Origin: Clostridia bacterium
GTDB taxonomy: Bacteria; Bacillota; Clostridia; Lachnospirales; Lachnospiraceae
Reading direction: 5' to 3'
Assembly: GCA_003246295.1 (NCBI GenBank)
Contig: QKAS01000001.1
Coordinates: 1 to 64,000 of the forward strand
Length of the DNA stretch: 64,000 nt
Below, piece by piece: positions 16,994 through 26,990 of the stretch (its first letter is position 1; every line of letters starts with the position of its first letter). The translations under genes and the position numbers were made by a program. The notes beneath the pieces were generated by a model that was not told the DNA's origin, did no database searches, and was given only the letters and a program-made list of their open reading frames with translations.

Positions 16994-17905
16994 TTGAAAA
17001 GATATGTAATCAAGCGTATCGTGCTCGCAATTGTAACGGTGTTTATCATTAGTGCAATTACATTCTTTGCAATGAATGCAATCCCGGGCGGTCCATTCAA
17101 TTCAGAAAAGGCACCAAGTCCCGAGGTAAAAGCGGTTTTATTGGAAAGGTATAATCTTGACAAACCAGTTGTTCAGCAGTTTGGAATTTATGTTCTGAAT
17201 GTGTTAAAGGGAGATTTTGGTATTTCTCTCAAAACAGGAAGAGATATTTCAGGAACAATTATGGAGTCTTTTGCGATTTCAGCTAAAATTGGAGGAATGG
17301 CAGTTATTGTTGCGTTAATCCTTGGTCTTGTTCTTGGAAGCATCGCTGCCCTGATGAGGAATAAACTCCCAGACAGACTTATTGTCTTTATTTCGACCTT
17401 GTTCACAGCAGTTCCAAGTTTTGTTCTGGCAACCTTATTGTTACTTATTTTTTCAATATGGCTTGGCTGGGTACAAGTATGGAGTGCAACAGATACCAAT
17501 TATGTGCTTCCAGTTATTTCACTTGCTATGTATCCAATGGCTTACATTACACGTCTGACAAAGACGAGTATGCTTGACGCACTTTCGCAGGATTATGTCC
17601 GTACTGCAAAAGCAAAAGGTGTTACACCATGGAAAGTTATTTTTAAACATGCACTCAGGAATGCGTTAATTCCTGTTATTACTTATGTAGGCCCTATGAC
17701 AGCATATATTCTTACCGGAAGTCTTGTAGTAGAAAGTGTATTTACAATAGGCGGACTTGGTTCAAAGTTTGTTACAAGTATCACAAACAGAGATTATCCA
17801 ATGATTATGGCTACAACAATTTTTTTGGCAACACTGATGGTTATCATGAATCTTCTCAGTGATATTATTTACAAAGTGGTTGACCCACGTATCAACTTTG
17901 ACTAA
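16994..17905 (+). CDS. oppB: Oligopeptide ABC permease OppB/DppB-type
   Basis: A 303-residue membrane permease with six membrane segments. The family start (KRYVIKRIVLAIVTVFIISA), the N-terminal MNAIPGGPF segment and the EAA loop TAKAKGVTPWKVIFKHALRN are present. TTG 16994 is preferred because AGGTGG lies five bases upstream; GTG 16985 lies inside that site and would have no ribosome binding site. It is the first gene of a five-gene operon. Peptide import is expected from the family; the real substrate is unknown. Confidence 0.9.
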   Translation: MKRYVIKRIVLAIVTVFIISAITFFAMNAIPGGPFNSEKAPSPEVKAVLLERYNLDKPVVQQFGIYVLNVLKGDFGISLKTGRDISGTIMESFAISAKIGGMAVIVALILGLVLGSIAALMRNKLPDRLIVFISTLFTAVPSFVLATLLLLIFSIWLGWVQVWSATDTNYVLPVISLAMYPMAYITRLTKTSMLDALSQDYVRTAKAKGVTPWKVIFKHALRNALIPVITYVGPMTAYILTGSLVVESVFTIGGLGSKFVTSITNRDYPMIMATTIFLATLMVIMNLLSDIIYKVVDPRINFD

Positions 17906-17919
17906 AGGAGGGAAAGATC

Positions 17920-18990
17920 TTGCAGAATGAAAATGCGGCATTAAAGAAAAATCTACTCAGTTCGCAAATAGATTTATCAAAATTTGAACTAGCTACTGAA
18001 GCAGAAAAGAAACAACAGGATGTTATGAGCGAATCTACCACCTTTTTTAAAGATGGTATGAAAAAGCTGATGAAAAATCCACTTGCAGTTGGAAGTATTA
18101 TTGTTATTATTCTGGTATGTCTCTTAATCGTTATCGCTCCCATGGTGGTGCCATATCAGTATTCAGAGATTATCAAAGTAAATGGAAGCAGAGACAGAGG
18201 TGCAAAAAATCTTGCGCCATTTGAGTATTCTGAAAAAGAAATGGAATATATTGCACAGGGAGGAGAAGTATTTCCTCATATTATGGGAACAGATGCCATG
18301 AGCCGTGACTACTTTATTCGTGTTGTTTATGGTACACGGGTATCACTTCTTGTTGGTCTGTTTGCCAGTGCTATCGTATTAGTGATTGGTATGCTGTATG
18401 GAAGTATTTCGGGGTATGCCGGTGGGCGAACTGATTTGATTATGATGCGAATTGTTGATATTATCTATTCACTTCCAGATATGTTGATTATTATTTTACT
18501 TTCCGTTGTACTGGATCAGCTGCTGGCAGATTCAACAGGTACGATTATAGCAAAATTAGGAACAAACATGGTGTCTATTTTTATTGTGTTTGGTTTACTT
18601 TATTGGGTAGGAATGGCAAGATTGGTCAGAGGACAGATTTTATCAATCAAAGAGAATGAATATGTTCTTGCGGCTAAGTCGATTGGAGCGAAACCTGGAA
18701 GAATCTTAAAAAAACATATCCTTCCCAATTGTCTCAGCGTTATTATTATTTCAACTGCACTTCAGATACCGTCTGCAATCTTTACAGAAAGTTTTCTGAG
18801 TTTTGTAGGTCTTGGTGTACAGGCACCTATGCCTTCACTGGGAAGTCTTGCCAATGCAGCAAGAGAAGGTTTGCAGAGCTATCCTTACAAATTAATCTTT
18901 CCGGCAACGATGATCTGCCTGATCGTACTTTCCTTTAATTTACTGGGTGACGGTCTCAGAGATGCATTTGATCCGAAATTAAGGAGGTAG
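17920..18990 (+). CDS. oppC: Oligopeptide ABC permease OppC-type
   Basis: A 356-residue partner permease with the longer OppC N-terminal extension, a first membrane segment near residues 60-80 and the signature HIMGTDAMSRDYFIRVVYGT. The EAA loop reads AAKSIGAKPGRILKKHILPN. The start is TTG 17920 with AGGAGGG seven bases upstream; the nearest ATG is out of frame. It lies 14 bases after oppB. Confidence 0.9.
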   Translation: MQNENAALKKNLLSSQIDLSKFELATEAEKKQQDVMSESTTFFKDGMKKLMKNPLAVGSIIVIILVCLLIVIAPMVVPYQYSEIIKVNGSRDRGAKNLAPFEYSEKEMEYIAQGGEVFPHIMGTDAMSRDYFIRVVYGTRVSLLVGLFASAIVLVIGMLYGSISGYAGGRTDLIMMRIVDIIYSLPDMLIIILLSVVLDQLLADSTGTIIAKLGTNMVSIFIVFGLLYWVGMARLVRGQILSIKENEYVLAAKSIGAKPGRILKKHILPNCLSVIIISTALQIPSAIFTESFLSFVGLGVQAPMPSLGSLANAAREGLQSYPYKLIFPATMICLIVLSFNLLGDGLRDAFDPKLRR

Positions 18991-18994
18991 TATC

Positions 18995-19993
18995 GTGAGT
19001 GAGAGTTTATTAGAAGTAAAAGAATTATGTACCTATTTTCATACTGATGCAGGTGAAGTGAAGGCGGTAAATGGTGTTTCATTTACGTTAGAAGCTGGTA
19101 AAATTCTGGGCATCGTTGGTGAATCAGGATCTGGAAAGAGCGTAACTGCATATTCAATTATGCAGATCCTTGCTGATAACGGAAGAATTGCATCCGGTGA
19201 GATTTTGTATAAGGGACAGGATGTTGCAAAATACAACAAAAACCAATTAAAAGGATTTCGTGGGAAGGTCTGCAGTATCATTTTTCAGGATCCAATGACC
19301 AGCTTAAATCCTGTTTTTACAATTGGCAATCAGCTTGAAGAAGCAATTTTACTTCATACTGATAAAAACAAAGAAGAAGCAAGAGAGCGCGCAATTGAGA
19401 TTCTGACACTTGTTGGAGTCAATGAACCTGAAAAGCGTGTAAAACAATACCCACATGAGCTGTCAGGTGGTATGAGACAGCGTGTTATGATTGCCATGGC
19501 ACTTGTCTGTGAACCAGATATTCTGATTGCTGATGAACCTACAACGGCACTTGACGTTACAATTCAGGCACAGATACTTGAGCTGATGCAGGAACTTCAG
19601 AAAAAACTTGGAATGGCAATTATTCTGGTAACACATGATCTGGGTGTTATTGCAGATATGTGTGATGAGATTATTGTCATGTATGGTGGACGTGTGTGCG
19701 AAAGAGGAAATGCTGAAGATATTTTCTATCATCCAAAACATGAGTATACAAAGGGTCTTCTTCGTTCCATACCAAGCATTACAAATGCAAAACAAAAATT
19801 AATTCCGATTGCTGGTACACCGATTAATCTGCTTAGTATGCCAAAGGGTTGTGCTTTCTGCAGTAGATGTGATGCAGCAATGAAAATTTGTCTTACAGAA
19901 ATTCCGGAAGAAATGAGATTGAGTGAAACCCATCTGGCTTCCTGCTGGTTGAATTTCAAAGCCAAAATGGAAGAAGGAGGTACCGGAAAATGA
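18995..19993 (+). CDS. oppD: Oligopeptide ABC ATPase OppD-type
   Basis: A 332-residue ATPase with Walker A GESGSGKS, signature [15 protein letters not shown], Walker [13 protein letters not shown] and the switch His in LVTHDLG. The C-terminal Opp/Dpp extension keeps cysteines typical of the family's iron-sulfur region (GCAFCSRC, with later Cys). GTG 18995 follows AAGGAGG by seven bases. The stop overlaps oppF by four bases (ATGA). Confidence 0.94.
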   Translation: MSESLLEVKELCTYFHTDAGEVKAVNGVSFTLEAGKILGIVGESGSGKSVTAYSIMQILADNGRIASGEILYKGQDVAKYNKNQLKGFRGKVCSIIFQDPMTSLNPVFTIGNQLEEAILLHTDKNKEEARERAIEILTLVGVNEPEKRVKQYPHELSGGMRQRVMIAMALVCEPDILIADEPTTALDVTIQAQILELMQELQKKLGMAIILVTHDLGVIADMCDEIIVMYGGRVCERGNAEDIFYHPKHEYTKGLLRSIPSITNAKQKLIPIAGTPINLLSMPKGCAFCSRCDAAMKICLTEIPEEMRLSETHLASCWLNFKAKMEEGGTGK

Positions 19994-20955
19994 ACGGAAC
20001 AGATAATTTATTAGAAGTCAGGGATTTAAAACAGTACTTTCCGATAAAAACCGGAATGTTCCAGACGACACCCCTGAAAGCAGTTGATGGAGTATCATTT
20101 TCAATCAAACCAGGTGAGACCCTTGGTCTTGTAGGTGAATCGGGATGTGGTAAAACAACAGTTGGCCGTTCGCTTTTAAGACTCTACAAACCAACAGGTG
20201 GTCAGGTGTTTTTTGAAGGCGAAGAAGTTACAGATTCAAATATGACAGCGCTTCGTAAAAAAATGCAGATGGTTTTTCAGGATCCATATTCTTCATTAAA
20301 TCCTAGAATGACAGTGGAAGATATTATTGGAGAACCTCTTGATGTTCACAAACTGTATCACGGAAAAGCAGAAAGAAGAGACAAAATACTGAGTCTGATG
20401 GAACTGGTGGGCCTGAATGCAGAACATGCAACACGTTATGCACATGAATTTTCAGGTGGACAAAGACAAAGAATTGGGATTGCAAGAGCACTTGCAGTCG
20501 ATCCAAAATTTATTGTTTGTGATGAACCTGTCAGCGCACTGGATGTTTCAATACAGGCACAGGTCATAAACATGTTCGAAGAACTAAAGGAAAAGCTTGG
20601 TGTTGCGTATCTTTTTATAGCACATGACCTTTTAGTTGTACATCATATTGCAGACAGAATTGCAGTCATGTACCTTGGAAAAATTGTTGAAGTTGCAAAG
20701 GCAGATGATTTAAATCAGTCACCAATGCATCCTTATACACTTTCATTATTAAGTGCAATTCCTATTCCGGACCCACATATAGCACATTCCAGACAACGAA
20801 TTATACTAGAAGGAGATGTGCCAAGTCCTATGAATCTGCCAACAGGATGTTCCTTCAGAACCCGTTGTCAGTATGCCACCGAAAGGTGTGCAAAAGAATG
20901 CCCAAGTCTGACAGACAGAGGCGATGGACACTTTGTTGCTTGTTTTAATAAATAG
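19990..20955 (+). CDS. oppF: Oligopeptide ABC ATPase OppF-type
   Basis: A 321-residue ATPase paired with OppD. Walker [10 protein letters not shown], signature [15 protein letters not shown], Walker [13 protein letters not shown] and the FIAHDL switch are complete. The C-terminal oligopeptide-transporter motif with GCSFRTRC and later Cys residues is present. It is translationally coupled to oppD through ATGA. Confidence 0.94.
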   Translation: MNGTDNLLEVRDLKQYFPIKTGMFQTTPLKAVDGVSFSIKPGETLGLVGESGCGKTTVGRSLLRLYKPTGGQVFFEGEEVTDSNMTALRKKMQMVFQDPYSSLNPRMTVEDIIGEPLDVHKLYHGKAERRDKILSLMELVGLNAEHATRYAHEFSGGQRQRIGIARALAVDPKFIVCDEPVSALDVSIQAQVINMFEELKEKLGVAYLFIAHDLLVVHHIADRIAVMYLGKIVEVAKADDLNQSPMHPYTLSLLSAIPIPDPHIAHSRQRIILEGDVPSPMNLPTGCSFRTRCQYATERCAKECPSLTDRGDGHFVACFNK

Positions 20956-21027
20956 TGAATATCGGAGGGTCAATGATTATCCGTTATTTATAAATGGCAT
21001 AAGCCGAAAAAATAAGGAGGACGAAAT

Positions 21028-22785
21028 ATGAAAAAGATTTTAGCAATGACACTCGTTGCAGCAATGTCTTTTAGTATGTTAGCGGGATGTGGCTCTAAAA
21101 CAGAAGCTCCGGCAACAGACGCAGCAGCAACAGAAGAAGTAACAGATGAAGCAGCAGAAACAACAGATGCAGAAGCAACAGGAAGCCCTGCACCAGAATG
21201 GGCTGCATATGATGAACTGATCGCAAAAATCAAAGCAAGTACAGATACAGTTGAGCGTGAAGGATTACTTCACCAGGCAGAAGATATGTTAATGTCTACA
21301 AGTGCTGTAGTTCCTATTTATTACTATAATGATATTTATATGCAGAAAGCAGATGTGACAGGAGTATATTCCAATGTATTTGGATTTAAATATTTCCAGT
21401 TTGCGTCTACACCAAGAGAAACACTTAACATCAACCTTGCAAGTGAACCAGCAAAACTTGATCCAGCATTAAACAGCTCAGTTGATGGTGCGTGTCTTAT
21501 TGTAAACAGCTTTGAAGGTTTATATACTTATAATAAAGATGGCGCGCTTGAACCAGCATTTGCTGATAGCTATGAAGTAAGTGAAGATGGTCTTACATAT
21601 ACATTTACTTTAAAAGACGGTCTTAAATGGAGCGATGGCTCTGATTTGACAGCAGCAGATTTTGAATATTCATGGAAACGTGCAGCAAATCCTGATACAG
21701 CAGCAGATTATGCATACCTTTTTGACATTATTGCAAAAGGTGATGATGGTCTTGTAAACGCTACAGCAAGTGAAGATGGAAAAACATTTACAGTTGTTTT
21801 AACAGCTCCATGCCCATACTTCCTTGATCTTTGTGCATTCCCAGGCTTCTATCCTGTAAAACAGGAATCAGTAGAAGCAGCTGCAGACTGGCAGACAAAT
21901 CCTGGTGCATGGTGCCAGGAAGCTGGATTTGTGACAAGTGGTGCATACACACTTGAAAGCTGGACACACAATGAAAGCATGGTATATGTAAAAAATCCTA
22001 ATTATTACAGAGCAGATGAAGTTAAAATCGAAGAACTTCATTTCATGTTAAGTGATGACGATACAGCAATTTTTGCTGCATATAATTCAGGAGATCTTGA
22101 TTTCATTGATACAGTACCAACAGATGAGATCGCAGCATTACTTGAGAATCCAGAATTCCACATCATTGATCAGCTTGGAACATATTTTGCTTCTTTCAAT
22201 GTAAACAGCCCAATCTTTGAAGGTCTTACAGCTGAACAGGCAACAAATATGAGAAAAGCAATCAGCCTCTTAATTGACAGAGGATATATTGCTGAAAATA
22301 TTGGACAGACAGGACAATTGCCAGCAAATACATTTATCCCACCGTCAATGATGGATGGTAATGGTGGAGAATTCCGTGCAAATGATGATGGATACACATA
22401 TCCAGATGAAGCAAACGTTGGATACTACAACCCAGAATATTCTGATGCAAATGTAGAAGAAGCGATTGCACTTATGGAAACAGCAGGATATCAGTTCGAC
22501 GAAAGTGGAATGCTTTCAGCTGAAACACCACTGACACTGAATTACCTGACAAATGAGACATCAGGACATGTTGCGATTGCAGAAGCAATTCAGCAGGATC
22601 TTGCAGTCATCGGAATCAATGTAGTCATTGATACTGTTGAATGGAATGTATTCCTTGAAGAACGTAAAGCAGGTAACTTTGACTTTGCACGTGACGGATG
22701 GATTGCAGATTACAACGATCCAGTAAACATGCTTGAAATGTGGACATCAGACAGTGGAAATAACAATTGCCAGTTTGGTAAATAA
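21028..22785 (+). CDS. oppA: OppA-type binding lipoprotein, circularly permuted
   Basis: A 585-residue SBP_bac_5 lipoprotein with signal peptide and lipobox MLAGC (Cys21), then an acidic linker to about residue 55. Residues 58-127 (from AAYDELIAKIKASTD through VVPIYYYND to FKYFQFAS) match the segment that normally ends OppA. The usual mature N-terminus (TLNINLASEPAKLDPAL) starts only near residue 132. The protein then stops at MWTSDSGNNNCQFGK, exactly where other OppA proteins continue into the displaced segment. No remnant follows the stop. The order is one continuous frame with a good AAGGAGG site. Peptide binding is expected from the family. Confidence 0.9.
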   Translation: MKKILAMTLVAAMSFSMLAGCGSKTEAPATDAAATEEVTDEAAETTDAEATGSPAPEWAAYDELIAKIKASTDTVEREGLLHQAEDMLMSTSAVVPIYYYNDIYMQKADVTGVYSNVFGFKYFQFASTPRETLNINLASEPAKLDPALNSSVDGACLIVNSFEGLYTYNKDGALEPAFADSYEVSEDGLTYTFTLKDGLKWSDGSDLTAADFEYSWKRAANPDTAADYAYLFDIIAKGDDGLVNATASEDGKTFTVVLTAPCPYFLDLCAFPGFYPVKQESVEAAADWQTNPGAWCQEAGFVTSGAYTLESWTHNESMVYVKNPNYYRADEVKIEELHFMLSDDDTAIFAAYNSGDLDFIDTVPTDEIAALLENPEFHIIDQLGTYFASFNVNSPIFEGLTAEQATNMRKAISLLIDRGYIAENIGQTGQLPANTFIPPSMMDGNGGEFRANDDGYTYPDEANVGYYNPEYSDANVEEAIALMETAGYQFDESGMLSAETPLTLNYLTNETSGHVAIAEAIQQDLAVIGINVVIDTVEWNVFLEERKAGNFDFARDGWIADYNDPVNMLEMWTSDSGNNNCQFGK

Positions 22786-22809
22786 TATTGAAGTAAAAGC
22801 ATAATATTG

Positions 22810-22838
22810 CTGCCTGCACTTTACGTGCAGGCAGTTTT
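22810..22838 (+). terminator. opp operon terminator
   Basis: A perfect 10-bp stem CTGCCTGCAC/GTGCAGGCAG around TTTAC, followed by TTTT. Confidence 0.93.
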
Positions 22839-22853
22839 ATATTCTGTACATAA

Positions 22854-22882
22854 TTGAAGGAAATGGTTAAATGTGTTACAAT
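22854..22882 (+). promoter_or_regulatory. Nucleoside salvage operon promoter
   Basis: TTGAAG, 17 bp, TACAAT, about 75 bp before deoD. Confidence 0.7.
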
Positions 22883-22957
22883 CAAGAATAGTCATACAAA
22901 TAGAAAGATATAAAAGAATTATGAAAAAATAAAGAGACAATAAAGGAGGAAATACAT

Positions 22958-23668
22958 ATGTCAAATACACCAACACCGCACAACAATGCAAAACCAGGAG
23001 ATATTGCTAAAACAGTCCTTATGCCAGGAGATCCATTAAGAGCGAAATATATTGCAGAAAATTTTCTGGAAAATCCAGTTTGTTTTAATACAGTAAGAAA
23101 TATGCTTGGATATACCGGAACATTTCAGGGAAAAGAAATCTCTGTTATGGGAGGTGGTATGGGAATGCCATCAATTGGAATTTATTCCTATGAACTGTAT
23201 CATTTCTATGGCGTAGAAAGCATAATCAGAATAGGATCAGCTGGTGGAATGGGAGATGATCTGAAAGTACGTGATATCCTGATTGCCATGGGAGCATCAA
23301 CAAACTCTAATTTTGAGGCGCAGTATAAATTACCGGGAATATTTGCACCAATTGCGGATTATGAGTTACTTGCGAAAGCAGTAGATGTTGCGAAACAAAA
23401 GGATATTAAAGTTGTCGTTGGAAATGTATTATCATCGGATACCTTTTATTCAGACGATATGGATGCAGCAGCACAGTGGAAAAAAATGAATGTTCTTGCA
23501 ATTGAAATGGAAGCAGCAGCACTTTATATGAATGCTGCCAGAGCCGGTAAAAAAGCATTATGTATTCTGACAATCTCAGATCATATATTTACAGGAGAAG
23601 CACTCTCAGCACAGGACAGACAAGACACATTCACGGATATGATGAAGATTGCATTGGAACTTGCATAA
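22958..23668 (+). CDS. deoD: Purine-nucleoside phosphorylase, DeoD-type
   Basis: A 236-residue enzyme that converts purine (deoxy)ribonucleosides and phosphate to base and (deoxy)ribose 1-phosphate. MPGDPLRAKYIA, GGGMGMPS, IRIGSAGG and the AIEMEAAALY base and sugar site are all present. The length fits the hexameric DeoD type. AAAGGAGG precedes ATG 22958. It opens an operon with deoC, cdd and pdp, which together drain nucleosides to pentose phosphate and bases. Confidence 0.95.
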   Translation: MSNTPTPHNNAKPGDIAKTVLMPGDPLRAKYIAENFLENPVCFNTVRNMLGYTGTFQGKEISVMGGGMGMPSIGIYSYELYHFYGVESIIRIGSAGGMGDDLKVRDILIAMGASTNSNFEAQYKLPGIFAPIADYELLAKAVDVAKQKDIKVVVGNVLSSDTFYSDDMDAAAQWKKMNVLAIEMEAAALYMNAARAGKKALCILTISDHIFTGEALSAQDRQDTFTDMMKIALELA

Positions 23669-23707
23669 TTACGCGGTGCCGGAGTTGACCGGCAGAATGG
23701 AGCATAT

Positions 23708-24373
23708 ATGGATAAAAAGGAAATATTTGAAAAGGTAGATCATACACTATTGACACAGACAGCAACCTGGGAGGAAATCAAACAAATCTGTGATGATGCA
23801 ATGACATATCAGACGGCATCTGTTTGCATTCCAGCCTCTTATGTAAAACGTGCAAAGGATTATGTTGAAAATAACATGCAGATATGCACTGTGATAGGAT
23901 TTCCAAATGGATACAGCACGACGAAGGTAAAAGAATTTGAAACCAAAGATGCAATTGAAAATGGTGCAGATGAAATTGATATGGTAATTAATATTGGGGA
24001 TTTGAAAGATAAACGCTACCATGAAATTGAGAATGAAATCAAAGCGTTAAAGGCAGTATGTGGAAATAAAATTTTAAAAGTAATTATAGAGACTTGTCTT
24101 CTGACAGACGAAGAAAAAATTAAAATGTGTGAAATCGTAACCAATGCCGGAGCAGACTATATCAAAACCTCCACTGGATTTTCTACTTCCGGTGCAACAT
24201 TTGACGATGTTGCTTTATTTGCAAAACATGTTGGAAATCATGTAAAAATTAAAGCAGCCGGAGGGATTTCGTCTTTTGATGATGCCATTAGATTCATTGA
24301 ACTTGGCGCATCCAGACTGGGTACCAGCAGAATTGTAAAACTGGCAAAGAATGAGAAGACATCCGGATATTAA
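23708..24373 (+). CDS. deoC: Deoxyribose-phosphate aldolase
   Basis: A 221-residue class I aldolase that cleaves 2-deoxyribose 5-phosphate to acetaldehyde and glyceraldehyde 3-phosphate. The DHTLL start, EIDMVINIG, and the Schiff-base lysine in [14 protein letters not shown] are visible, as is the phosphate-binding GGISSF and GASRLGTS. It begins 39 bases after deoD. Confidence 0.95.
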   Translation: MDKKEIFEKVDHTLLTQTATWEEIKQICDDAMTYQTASVCIPASYVKRAKDYVENNMQICTVIGFPNGYSTTKVKEFETKDAIENGADEIDMVINIGDLKDKRYHEIENEIKALKAVCGNKILKVIIETCLLTDEEKIKMCEIVTNAGADYIKTSTGFSTSGATFDDVALFAKHVGNHVKIKAAGGISSFDDAIRFIELGASRLGTSRIVKLAKNEKTSGY

Positions 24374-24398
24374 TATGGAAGAAACAGAGGCAGAAAAT

Positions 24399-24824
24399 AT
24401 GGATAACAAAAAACTGATCAAAGCGGCAATCGACACATTACAGTATTCATATGCTCCTTATTCAGATTTCAAAGTTGCAGCGGCTCTTGTAACATCAGAA
24501 GATGAAATTTATACAGGATGTAATATTGAAAATGCATCTTATACACCAACGAACTGTGCAGAAAGAACCGCTTTTTTTAAGGCAGTCAGTGAAGGAAAGC
24601 ACAAATTCAAGGCAATAGCGATTGTTGGAGGGAAAAGCGGGATATTGGATCATTATTGCGCTCCTTGCGGAGTCTGCAGGCAGGTAATGATGGAGTTTTG
24701 TGATCCTGAAACATTTTTGGTATTGCTTGCAAAGAGCGAAGATGAATATAAGACATATACGTTAAAAGAACTTCTACCGGAAGGATTTGGTCCGGTTGAT
24801 CTGGGAAAGGAAAGCAACTTATGA
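24399..24824 (+). CDS. cdd: Cytidine deaminase
   Basis: A 141-residue homotetrameric-type deaminase converting (deoxy)cytidine to (deoxy)uridine. The catalytic CAERTAFF (Cys-Ala-Glu) and the zinc pair PCGVCRQ are intact, with the substrate site YSDFKVAAAL and GCNIENASY. ATG 24399 is chosen because AGAGG lies nine bases upstream and it gives the usual family length; ATG 24375 is possible. The stop overlaps pdp by four bases. Confidence 0.93.
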   Translation: MDNKKLIKAAIDTLQYSYAPYSDFKVAAALVTSEDEIYTGCNIENASYTPTNCAERTAFFKAVSEGKHKFKAIAIVGGKSGILDHYCAPCGVCRQVMMEFCDPETFLVLLAKSEDEYKTYTLKELLPEGFGPVDLGKESNL

Positions 24825-26143
24825 GAATGTATGATCTCATTATGAAAAAGAGGAACGGGGAAGAGCTGGCAGAACAGGAAATTCGATATATGATTAGCGA
24901 ATATGTTGCAGGGAGTATTCCTGATTATCAAATGTCAGCAATGTTAATGGCAGTCTATTTTAAAGGGATGAGTGATCTTGAGACAGCAGTCATGACAGAT
25001 GCGGTTGCACATTCAGGAGATATGGTTGATTTGTCTGCGATTGATGGAATCAAGGTAGACAAACATAGTACTGGTGGCGTCGGAGACAAAACAACACTTG
25101 TTATTGCACCAATTGTAGCTTCCTGTGGTGTGAAAGTAGCTAAAATGTCAGGACGAGGGTTAGGTCATACTGGTGGCACTGTAGATAAACTGGAAGCAAT
25201 TCCAGGAATGAGAACTTCTTTGGAGCCGGAGGAATTTTTCAAAGCGGTAAATCAAACTGGCCTTGCGGTTGTTGGCCAGTCTGGAAATCTTGCACCTGCA
25301 GATAAAAAATTATATGCGCTTCGCGATGTTACAGCAACAGTGGACAGTATCCCTTTGATTGCAGCATCCATTATGAGCAAGAAACTTGCAGCAGGCAATG
25401 ACTGTATTTTACTGGATGTAAAAACAGGCAGCGGTGCTTTTATGAAAAGCCTTGATGATTCTATTTTATTAGCAGAAAAAATGGTAGCAATTGGTGAACA
25501 TGCTGGAAAGAAAACAGTTGCGTTGATTACGGATATGGATATTCCCCTTGGATATGCGATAGGCAATTCTATGGAAGTAGCAGAGGCTGTAGATACTTTA
25601 CTTGGAAAGGGTCCAAACGATTTGACACAGGTCTGCATAAGCCTGGCAGCGAATATGCTGTATCTGGCAGATCAGGGAAGTCTTGATAAATGTACTGCAA
25701 TGGCAGAAGATGCAATCACAAGCGGAAGAGCAATCCAAAAGCTGATTGAAATGGTTGAGATGCAGGGTGGAAACAGCGAAGTGATTAAAAATACTGGAAA
25801 GTTTAAACAGGCTGCATATTCATACCAGGTGCTTGCAGAAGAGTCTGGATATATTTCGCATATAAACACTGAAGCGTGTGGAATTGCTTCTGTTGCGCTA
25901 GGCGCAGGTCGTGAAACGAAAGAAAGTGAAATTGATTATGCTGCAGGGATTATTTTACAAAAGAAATATAGAGATTTTGTTCGTAAAGATGAAGTCATAG
26001 CAGTTTTATATGCAGAAAATCAAAATAAGTTTGAGACAGCCGCCAGAATGGTAAAAGATGCATTTGAAATTACGGATGTAGTACCAAAAGAGCGCCCTCT
26101 GATTTATGCCAGAGTTGGGAAAGAAGGCACAGAAAAATACTGA
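24821..26143 (+). CDS. pdp: Pyrimidine-nucleoside phosphorylase
   Basis: A 440-residue enzyme that splits thymidine, uridine and deoxyuridine. The N-terminal helical domain starts MRMYDLIMKKRNGEELAEQE. The family signature KMSGRGLGHTGGTVDKLEAI and the phosphate site KHSTGGVGDKTT follow. It is coupled to cdd by an ATGA overlap and ends the operon. The length fits the Firmicute Pdp/DeoA group. Confidence 0.94.
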   Translation: MRMYDLIMKKRNGEELAEQEIRYMISEYVAGSIPDYQMSAMLMAVYFKGMSDLETAVMTDAVAHSGDMVDLSAIDGIKVDKHSTGGVGDKTTLVIAPIVASCGVKVAKMSGRGLGHTGGTVDKLEAIPGMRTSLEPEEFFKAVNQTGLAVVGQSGNLAPADKKLYALRDVTATVDSIPLIAASIMSKKLAAGNDCILLDVKTGSGAFMKSLDDSILLAEKMVAIGEHAGKKTVALITDMDIPLGYAIGNSMEVAEAVDTLLGKGPNDLTQVCISLAANMLYLADQGSLDKCTAMAEDAITSGRAIQKLIEMVEMQGGNSEVIKNTGKFKQAAYSYQVLAEESGYISHINTEACGIASVALGAGRETKESEIDYAAGIILQKKYRDFVRKDEVIAVLYAENQNKFETAARMVKDAFEITDVVPKERPLIYARVGKEGTEKY

Positions 26144-26223
26144 TAAGCCGTGAATAGATTGCACGTAATTGCTGATGTAAATCTAAAACAATCATAATAT
26201 TTATAAATAAATCATAAAATATA

Positions 26224-26284
26224 CTGACAAAATAAAATAACATGCTATAATACTGATAAAGATAGAAAACAATCTAATTGATTG
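26224..26284 (+). promoter_or_regulatory. Nitroreductase promoter with downstream inverted repeat
   Basis: CTGACA, 16 bp, TATAAT (26246-26251). CAATC and GATTG flank five bases at 26270-26284, just downstream of the start site, and are a possible operator. Confidence 0.6.
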
Positions 26285-26351
26285 CAATCTAAATAAATTA
26301 CAATTAAAATTTATTCTTATTAACATTTTATCTATAGAAAGGAAGAATTCT

Positions 26352-26951
26352 ATGAGTAAAGAATTTTATCAGGTATTAAAAGAAAGACGTACAGTATATG
26401 CGATCAGTAAAGAAGCAGTCACAACGGATGAAGTTATAAAAGACGTGATTGAAAAAGCTGTTCTTCATACACCCTCAGCATTTAATTCTCAGACAGCAAG
26501 ATTGGTTGTGCTATGGAAAAATGAACATGACAGATTTTGGGATATTACAAGAGAGAACTTAAGAAAGATAGTTCCAGCAGATAGCTTTCAATCAACAGAT
26601 GAGAAGATTACTTCTTTTCAGAATGGATATGCAACTGTTCTGTTTTTTGAAGATCAGGATGTAGTTAAGGGATTACAGGAAGCATTTCCGTTATACAGTC
26701 AGAATTTTCCAGTCTGGTCACAGCAGTCGAGTGGTATGCACCAGTATGTTGTCTGGAGTGCGTTGGAACTGGAAGGATATGGAGCTTCTTTACAGCATTA
26801 TAATGAAATTGTCGAGGCTGATATTAAAAAAGAATGGTCGATACCTGAAAACTGGAAATTAATTGCACAAATGCCTTTTGGAAAACCAACAGCGCAGCCT
26901 GGTGAAAAGGAATTTTTACCACTTGATGGTAGAATCAGATATATCGGATAA
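26352..26951 (+). CDS. Nitroreductase-family protein (YdgI/Hbn1-like)
   Basis: A 199-residue FMN-dependent oxidoreductase of the subgroup containing yeast Hbn1/Frm2 and Bacillus YdgI. ERRTVYAIS at the start and HTPSAFNSQTARLVVL form the FMN pocket, and QMPFGKPTAQPGEKEF is a C-terminal family mark. AAAGGAAG precedes ATG 26352. The physiological substrate is unknown. The uvsE gene follows 40 bases later. Confidence 0.88.
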   Translation: MSKEFYQVLKERRTVYAISKEAVTTDEVIKDVIEKAVLHTPSAFNSQTARLVVLWKNEHDRFWDITRENLRKIVPADSFQSTDEKITSFQNGYATVLFFEDQDVVKGLQEAFPLYSQNFPVWSQQSSGMHQYVVWSALELEGYGASLQHYNEIVEADIKKEWSIPENWKLIAQMPFGKPTAQPGEKEFLPLDGRIRYIG

Positions 26952-26990
26952 ATGTAAAGATAATTGAAAAAGGCAAGGTGAATCAAACTT

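Noticed and set aside
22786..22957. A leftover copy of the normal OppA C-terminus after the oppA stop
   Set aside because: The region holds only a terminator and the next promoter; no YDELI-like coding remnant exists in any frame.
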